Below, piece by piece: positions 6,909 to 10,998 of a stretch of 10,998 nt of DNA. This stretch comes from Chloroflexota bacterium. Its GTDB lineage: Bacteria; Chloroflexota; Dormibacteria; CF-121. Each line of letters opens with the position of its first letter. Within the stretch, counting starts at the first letter, position 1. The stretch is from the NCBI GenBank assembly GCA_005881235.1, contig VBEQ01000219.1, forward strand, positions 1-10,998. The letters run 5' to 3'. A program made the translations under genes and the position numbers. The notes under the pieces are model-generated. The model ran no database searches. It saw only the letters and a program-made list of their open reading frames with translations, and had not been told where the DNA came from.

Positions 6909-6935
6909 GGCTAGAACGAAGGTAGCACCGCTGTA

Positions 6936-6960
6936 CGTTCGGCCTATCCGCCGTTCGGCC
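6936..6960. repeat. Direct repeat upstream of flp, possible operator
   Basis: CGTTCGGCC occurs at 6936-6944 and again at 6952-6960, a period of 16 bp. Both copies lie 28-52 bp upstream of the flp start, where a regulator could bind. A related string (ACGTTCG, then CCTATCCG) is seen upstream of ftsH at 4-22. The role is inferred. Confidence 0.35.
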
Positions 6961-6992
6961 CTAATTGAGACGTGACTGACTAACGATCGACG

Positions 6993-7484
6993 TTACGCCA
7001 GCCGATCGAAGCCGGCGCGCAGTTCTCGATAACTCTTCGTAAGGCTTTCGTTAAGGACTTTGGCTTGGGCGACGACCGGCATGAAATTTGTGTCGCCCTC
7101 CCAGCGTGGCACCACGTGCTGGTGCACGTGATCGGCGACGCCGGCGCCCGCGACCTTGCCGGCGTTGATGCCGAGGTTGAATCCCTGTGGTGCCAGCACC
7201 TCGCGCAACACGCGCAGCGAGCGTTGCGTCAGCGCCGTCAGTTCATTGGCCGTCCCCGCCGGCAGGTCCTCGAGATCGGCCAAATGGGCATTGGGCGCAA
7301 CCATCAGATGCCCATTGTTGTACGGATAGCGATTGAGGATCACCAGCGTCAGCTCAGCGCGGGCGAGCACCAGGTGAGTGGCGTCGTTCGATGGGTCGGC
7401 GGCGGCTGCCTCGCAGAAGAAGCAGCCCGATGGCTTGGGCGCCTTGATGAACTCCATCCGCCAGGGCGCCCAGAGATGCTGCAT
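6993..7484 (-). CDS. HIT-family nucleotide phosphorylase/hydrolase (Ap4A phosphorylase-like)
   Basis: This is a histidine-triad protein of 163 residues in the branch annotated as AP-4-A phosphorylase or HIT domain protein, acting on dinucleoside polyphosphates or AMP conjugates. It opens with QHLWAPWRMEFI, typical of that branch. CFFC (Cys21, Cys24) probably binds zinc. A core NNGHLMVAP follows, then the triad HVHQHVV (His119, His121, His123), with His121 expected to be the nucleophile. Two ATGs are possible, at 7496 (167 residues) and 7484. I prefer 7484, since family members begin right before the LWAPWR motif and a TATGAT box lies 7 nt ahead, fitting a leaderless transcript. Neither start has a Shine-Dalgarno. 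It is followed by flp after 84 bp and is divergent from the tRNA-leuS unit. The exact substrate is not determined. Confidence 0.9.
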   Translation of the reverse strand: MQHLWAPWRMEFIKAPKPSGCFFCEAAAADPSNDATHLVLARAELTLVILNRYPYNNGHLMVAPNAHLADLEDLPAGTANELTALTQRSLRVLREVLAPQGFNLGINAGKVAGAGVADHVHQHVVPRWEGDTNFMPVVAQAKVLNESLTKSYRELRAGFDRLA

Positions 7485-7491
7485 CGGCTGA

Positions 7492-7497
7492 ATCATA
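7492..7497 (-). promoter_or_regulatory. Putative -10 box for leaderless HIT gene transcript
   Basis: TATGAT on the minus strand, one base from TATAAT, ends 7 nt before the ATG at 7484, as in leaderless bacterial transcripts. It overlaps the alternative ATG at 7496, so use of the box would exclude that start. No -35 match is obvious. Confidence 0.4.
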
Positions 7498-7517
7498 GGG
7501 CGCGCCCGCGCGGATTT

Positions 7518-7549
7518 TGCCGCGGCAGTTACACAAATCAGTGTATACT
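7518..7549 (+). promoter_or_regulatory. Putative promoter and dyad elements for tRNA-Ala/leuS
   Basis: In the 138-bp divergent gap between the HIT gene and the tRNA there are three elements. One is a perfect 10-bp palindrome TGCCGCGGCA (7518-7527). The second is a dyad TACAC-N6-GTGTA (7530-7545). The third is a -10-like TATACT (7544-7549). The palindrome covers the expected -35 position of that box. A second -10-like TAAACT lies at 7596-7601, about 22 bp before the tRNA, and is an alternative. Which is used is not clear from sequence. Confidence 0.35.
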
Positions 7550-7622
7550 CGGCCCATGGCGCCGGGACCCGCCACTCTCGCTGAGAAGACTTCGCTAAAC
7601 TTGACCCTCGACCCGCGCGTGT

Positions 7623-7698
7623 GGGGCCGTGGCGCAGCTGGGAGCGCGATTGCATGGCATGCAATAGGTCACGAGTTCGAATCTCGTCGGCTCCACCA
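7623..7698 (+). tRNA. tRNA-Ala (anticodon GGC)
   Basis: A complete 76-nt cloverleaf with encoded CCA is present. The acceptor stem GGGGCCG pairs with CGGCTCC, including the G3-U70 wobble pair that defines alanine identity. The D stem is GCGC/GCGC with loop AGCTGGGA. The anticodon stem ATTGC/GCAAT closes the loop ATGGCAT, giving anticodon GGC, which reads GCC and GCT. The variable loop is AGGTC, and the T arm is ACGAG/TTCGAAT/CTCGT. The discriminator is A73. The gene is followed after 13 nt by the leuS start, so the two are probably on one transcript that RNases cut at both tRNA ends. Confidence 0.97.
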
Positions 7699-7711
7699 CT
7701 CCTTCATTGAT

Positions 7712-10171
7712 ATGGCCAGGACTGTCGCCCCCGTCTACGATCCGCAGGCGATCGAGCCCAAGTGGCGCGATGCCTGGAAGAAGGCGGGCCTCTTTCGGGT
7801 CGTGGAGGATTCGAGCAAGCCAAAGTTCTACAACCTCGTCATGTTTCCCTATCCCTCGGGACCGTTGCACATGGGCCACTTCCGAAACTACGTCATCGGC
7901 GACGCCATCGCCCGCTACAAAGTGATGCGTGGCTTCAACGTCCTCAACCCCTTCGGCTGGGACGCGTTCGGCTTGCCGGCGGAAAACGCCGCCATCGTCA
8001 GTGGCATTCCGCCGCGGGTGTCGATCGAAGGCAACATCGCGATCTCCAAGCACGAGCTCGACATCATGGGCGTGCTCTATGGCTGGGAGCGCGAGGTCAC
8101 CACCTGCAATGCCGACTACTACAAGTGGACGCAGTGGCTCTTCTTGAAGTTTCTCGAGATGGGCCTCGCCTACAAGCAGAAGGCGGCCGTCAATTGGTGC
8201 CCGAAAGACAATACCGTCCTTGCCAACGAGCAGATCGTCAACGGGGTTTGCTGGCGCTGCGGAACCAAGCCGACCAAGAAAGAACTGGAGCAATGGTTCT
8301 TCAGGATCACGGCCTACGCGCAGCGATTACTCGATGACCTGAGCAAGCTCGACCGCTGGCCCGAGCGCGTTCGGGTCATGCAGGCCAATTGGATCGGTCG
8401 CAGCGAAGGCGCCGATTTGGAGTTCGCCGTTGACGGAGACCGGAGTCTGCGTGTGTTCACCACGCGGCCGGATACCGTCTTCGGCGCGACCTTCATGGTG
8501 ATCGCCCCTGAGCACGAGCTGGTCCAGAAGATCCCCACGAAGGATCGGCGGCGCGATGTCGACGCCTATGTCGAGCAGACCAAAGCCGAGACCGAAATCG
8601 AACGCCTCTCGACGGAGCACGAGAAGACCGGCGTCTTTACCGGCGCTTATGCCATCAATCCGTTTACCAACGAGCGCATTCCCATCTGGGTCGCGGATTA
8701 CGTCCTCGCCACCTATGGCACCGGCGCCATCATGGCCGTCCCCGCCCACGATGCCCGCGACTTCGAGTTCGCGAAGAAATATCAGTTACCCATTCGCCCG
8801 GTCATCAGTCCCACGCCGACGCCCGGTGCAACACCGCTCGAGGCAGCGTTCGAGTCCTACGACGGGTTCCTCGTCAACTCCGGGCCTTACAGCGGGCTGA
8901 ACGTGAAAGACGGCATGGCGAAGATCATTACCGAGGCGGCCGCTCGAGGCATCGGCACGCGGACCGTCATCTACCGGCTGCGCGATTGGCTGATCTCCCG
9001 CCAGCGCTACTGGGGAGTGCCGATTCCGGTGGTCTACTGCCCGGACCATGGGATGGTGCCGGTCCCGACCAACCAGCTCCCTGTGCCGCTTCCGGATCAT
9101 GTCGAGTTTCGATCCGACGGCCAGAACCCGCTCGCGCACACGCCCGAATTCGTCGATACCACCTGCCCGCGTTGCGGCAAGCCGGCCCGCCGCGATACCG
9201 ACACGATGGACACCTTCGTCGACTCGTCGTGGTACTTCCTGCGCTACGCCGACCCCCACAACCAGACGCTGCCCTTCGACAAGGCCAAGGTTGACTACTG
9301 GATGCCGGTCGACCAGTACATCGGCGGCATCGAGCACGCGATCTTGCACCTGCTTTATTCGCGCTTCTTCATGAAGGCGCTCTACGACGCCAAGATGGTT
9401 TCCGTCGATGAACCCTTCGCGGCGCTTTTCTCCCAGGGGATGATCCAGCGCAACGGGGCCGTGATGTCGAAGTCAAAGGGCAATGGCGTCACGCCGGACC
9501 AGCTGGTCGAGCGCTACGGCGCCGACACCGCCCGCGTGTATGAGCTCTTCATCGGGCCACCGGAGCTGGACGCCGAATGGAACGATCGAGGCGTGGACGG
9601 CGTCGCCCGATTCTTGAACCGGGTCTGGCGCCTGGTCGTCGGCGAGGAGGACGAGGCGATCGCCGAGGCGAACCGAGTCAGTGCCGAGGACCTCACCCGC
9701 AAACTGCACGAGACGATCAATCGGGTCACGCGGGACGTCGACGCCTTTCGCTTCAATACGGCGGTCTCGGCGTTGATGGAGCTCACCAACCTGATGCAGG
9801 ATTACCTGCAGGGTGGCGGGCGCCGCGACCAGGCCTGGGAGGCCGCGGCTCTCGGGATGACGCGCATGCTCGGACCGTTTGCGCCGCACCTTGCCGAGGA
9901 GTTGTGGCGGCGGCAGGGCGGAGAAGGGCTCCTTGTTTTCCAGCCCTGGCCCGAGCTCGACGAGGCATTGCTGCACCGGCCGCAGGTCACGATCGTCATC
10001 CAGGTCGATGGGCGCCTTCGCGACCGCGTCGAGATGCCGGCCGGCGCGGTCCAGGCCGATGCCCAGCAGCGGGCGCTCCAGAGCGCCAATGTCCAGCGCG
10101 CCCTGGATGGCCGGCGCGTCGCGCGGGCGGTGTACGTTCCTGACCGGCTGATCAACCTGGTCACGGAGTAG
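7712..10171 (+). CDS. leuS: Leucyl-tRNA synthetase
   Basis: This is a class I synthetase that charges tRNA-Leu. At 819 residues it has normal bacterial length. The order is as expected. The HIGH motif is HMGH (53-56) in YPSGPLHMGHFRNY. A zinc-type Cys cluster follows (Cys163, Cys180, Cys183 in CWRCG). The CP1 editing domain has TTRPDT (250-255) and the HDARD motif (346-350) used in hydrolysis of mischarged tRNA. A second Cys set lies around CPRCG, with DTMDTFVDSSWYFLRY after it. The KMSKS motif is MSKSKG (585-590), and the anticodon-binding and C-terminal domains end in VPDRLINLV. The ATG at 7712 gives the usual N-terminus (VAPVYDPQAIEPKWRDAW); any earlier start would fall in the tRNA. No Shine-Dalgarno is seen in the 13 nt after the tRNA. 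comEA follows after 34 bp. Confidence 0.97.
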   Translation: MARTVAPVYDPQAIEPKWRDAWKKAGLFRVVEDSSKPKFYNLVMFPYPSGPLHMGHFRNYVIGDAIARYKVMRGFNVLNPFGWDAFGLPAENAAIVSGIPPRVSIEGNIAISKHELDIMGVLYGWEREVTTCNADYYKWTQWLFLKFLEMGLAYKQKAAVNWCPKDNTVLANEQIVNGVCWRCGTKPTKKELEQWFFRITAYAQRLLDDLSKLDRWPERVRVMQANWIGRSEGADLEFAVDGDRSLRVFTTRPDTVFGATFMVIAPEHELVQKIPTKDRRRDVDAYVEQTKAETEIERLSTEHEKTGVFTGAYAINPFTNERIPIWVADYVLATYGTGAIMAVPAHDARDFEFAKKYQLPIRPVISPTPTPGATPLEAAFESYDGFLVNSGPYSGLNVKDGMAKIITEAAARGIGTRTVIYRLRDWLISRQRYWGVPIPVVYCPDHGMVPVPTNQLPVPLPDHVEFRSDGQNPLAHTPEFVDTTCPRCGKPARRDTDTMDTFVDSSWYFLRYADPHNQTLPFDKAKVDYWMPVDQYIGGIEHAILHLLYSRFFMKALYDAKMVSVDEPFAALFSQGMIQRNGAVMSKSKGNGVTPDQLVERYGADTARVYELFIGPPELDAEWNDRGVDGVARFLNRVWRLVVGEEDEAIAEANRVSAEDLTRKLHETINRVTRDVDAFRFNTAVSALMELTNLMQDYLQGGGRRDQAWEAAALGMTRMLGPFAPHLAEELWRRQGGEGLLVFQPWPELDEALLHRPQVTIVIQVDGRLRDRVEMPAGAVQADAQQRALQSANVQRALDGRRVARAVYVPDRLINLVTE

Positions 10172-10205
10172 GACCGGGCCCCCAATCCGAATCACACCTG
10201 GGCTC

Positions 10206-10823
10206 ATGCTCGAGAGATTAGGCCTGGGCAAGCAGACAAATCTGTTTCGTGCCGGGTTGCGGGGCTGGCTCTACCGCCACGACTGGCAACTGGCCGGTCT
10301 GCTGGCGGTCGCCACCATCGCCGCGGCCGCGTTTGCGCTCTGGCCGCGGCCGGATCCGGCGCCGGCGACGGGGGCACCGGCCGTCATCTCGGCGGATGAC
10401 GTCGAGGCGGCCCAGGAACGCACAGTCATCGTCTACGTCAGCGGTGCCGTGCGCAATCCCGGTCTGTATACACTCGCGGCGAGCCTCCGCGTCGCCGACG
10501 CGATCGTCGCCGCCGGCGGCCTCACTCAGGCCGCCGACCGTGATTGTCTGCCTAACCTCGCCGCCCACCTCAAAGATTCGATGCAGATCGGGGTGCCATT
10601 GACAGGCCACTGTGCCCGGGCAAAAAAGGGGAAGCTCGACATCAACCTGGCGACGCGCGAGCAGCTATTGCTCGTCCCGGGAATGGACGCGGCGCTGGCT
10701 GACGCGATCATCAAGTACCGGCAGGACTTCGGCGGGTTTGCCGCGCTCACCGAACTGAAGTCGGCTATGGGACTCGACGCCACCACCTACAAACAGCTGT
10801 CGAAGACGCTGACCGTACCCTGA
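10206..10823 (+). CDS. comEA: ComEA-type DNA uptake protein (SLBB plus helix-hairpin-helix)
   Basis: This is a 205-residue membrane-anchored DNA receptor for natural transformation. A single membrane helix lies at about 28-46 (LAGLLAVATIAAAAFALWP) after a basic N-terminus. A Pro/Ala linker follows. Then comes an SLBB domain at about 73-131 (VIVYVSGAVRNPGLYTL onward). The C-terminal DNA-binding helix-hairpin-helix pair starts at DINLATREQLLLVPGM (145-160) and runs to the end (FGGFAALTELKSAMGL). This architecture is standard for ComEA in Gram-positive bacteria. Cys114 and Cys136 lie in the exported part, around the domain junction, and could form a disulfide. The gene is 34 bp after leuS on the same strand and is probably co-transcribed with it. 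The start ATG lacks an obvious Shine-Dalgarno. What follows looks like comEC, which supports the call. Confidence 0.92.
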   Translation: MLERLGLGKQTNLFRAGLRGWLYRHDWQLAGLLAVATIAAAAFALWPRPDPAPATGAPAVISADDVEAAQERTVIVYVSGAVRNPGLYTLAASLRVADAIVAAGGLTQAADRDCLPNLAAHLKDSMQIGVPLTGHCARAKKGKLDINLATREQLLLVPGMDAALADAIIKYRQDFGGFAALTELKSAMGLDATTYKQLSKTLTVP

Positions 10824-10998
10824 GCCCCCACCCCCACCCTGCTCCGCACGCAGGTGAGGGAGGTCGACCGCCCGCATGGCCGTGGTGGGGTTTCGCCCTG
10901 CTGCTCGCCGCATGGAGCAGCGGCATCACGGCGGCGGTGCTGCTGAGCCCGCTAGGCGTTTGGCTGTTGGTGCCGCTCGGCCTGGCGGCGGCGGTGGC
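10820..10998 (+). CDS. Probable start of ComEC/Rec2-type membrane protein (partial, runs off window)
   Basis: From 10877 an open frame reads WPWWGFALLLAAWSSG and continues as a long hydrophobic stretch to the window edge. This suits the N-terminal membrane helices of ComEC, the DNA-uptake channel usually found after comEA. The frame has no ATG, GTG or TTG between the comEA stop and 10877. The only early candidate is a CTG at 10820 overlapping the comEA stop, and the first GTG is at 10937, inside the helix region. The given start is therefore an outer limit. The stretch before 10877 (Pro/His-rich) looks like translated repeat sequence rather than a real N-terminus. An ATG at 10876 opens another frame, rich in Arg and Gly, which does not look like protein. 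Confidence 0.45.
   Translation, partial: MSPHPHPAPHAGEGGRPPAWPWWGFALLLAAWSSGITAAVLLSPLGVWLLVPLGLAAAV
10824..10864. repeat. Repeat-like C-rich/G-rich imperfect hairpin between comEA and comEC
   Basis: A run rich in CCCCCACCC is followed by CACCCTGC, a 7-nt loop and GCAGGTGAGGGAGG. The arms CACC(C)TGC and GCAGGTG pair with one bulge. The layout resembles the dispersed intergenic elements of form CCCTCACCC...GAGAGGG known from many high-GC genomes. A single copy in this window cannot prove that it is a repeat. It could form an mRNA hairpin at the start of comEC. Confidence 0.35.

Noticed and set aside
7065..7598. Plus-strand open frame of 177 codons opposite the HIT gene
   Set aside because: It is the complement of the histidine-triad gene, with no motif or ribosome site.
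7601..7606. TTGACC as a -35 box for the tRNA gene
   Set aside because: A -10 at the right spacing would fall inside the tRNA itself.
7485..7664. N-terminal extension of the HIT protein up to an ATG at 7664
   Set aside because: It would run through the tRNA gene and the promoter region, and family members begin just before LWAPWR.
10876..10998. ATG-started frame after comEA
   Set aside because: The product is Arg/Gly/Ala-rich without membrane helices, while the neighbouring frame shows a clear hydrophobic ComEC-like start.

Overview
The window is high-GC, tightly packed bacterial chromosome carrying mostly core housekeeping genes. The organism looks like a free-living Gram-positive-side bacterium (Terrabacteria), for example Chloroflexota, Candidatus Dormibacterota or a relative of Actinomycetota. 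Four observations point that way: a minute bS22/COX24-type ribosomal protein gene, a single class III (Flp) pilin, several starts that look leaderless with a -10 box 7-8 nt before the ATG, and a lipoprotein thioredoxin. This placement is inference; nothing in the window fixes the phylum.

Layout. (1) 83-5057, plus strand: ftsH, lon and a TlpA/ResA-like thioredoxin lipoprotein, with gaps of only 3 bp and 1 bp. It is probably one operon for membrane and cytosolic protein quality control plus extracytoplasmic redox work. (2) 4975-5070, minus strand: a 31-codon gene for a bS22-like ribosomal protein. It lies antisense to the last 27 codons of the thioredoxin gene. (3) 5180-6334, plus strand: a thiolase, divergent from the bS22-like gene across a 109-bp intergenic region. 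(4) 6331-7484, minus strand: a HIT-family nucleotide hydrolase/transferase, a Flp pilin, and a two-helix membrane protein whose stop shares the tetranucleotide CTAG with the thiolase stop. (5) 7623-10998, plus strand: tRNA-Ala(GGC), then after 13 nt leuS (leucyl-tRNA synthetase), then comEA (SLBB plus helix-hairpin-helix DNA uptake protein). A hydrophobic open frame running off the window edge is probably the beginning of comEC.

How the genes work together. FtsH and Lon are the two ATP-dependent proteases for membrane and soluble substrates. The thioredoxin lipoprotein would act outside the membrane. The tRNA and leuS form a translation unit that reads into competence genes (comEA, comEC). 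The Flp pilin could take part in a surface pilus, but no assembly genes are in view. No gap exceeds 300 bases. I see no CRISPR array, transposase, phage gene, toxin-antitoxin pair or recognisable new multi-gene system. The most notable points are the missed-size bS22-like gene and its antisense overlap, the tRNA-leuS junction, the shared CTAG stop, the Cys-tailed pilin, and a repeat-like block at the comEA-comEC junction.
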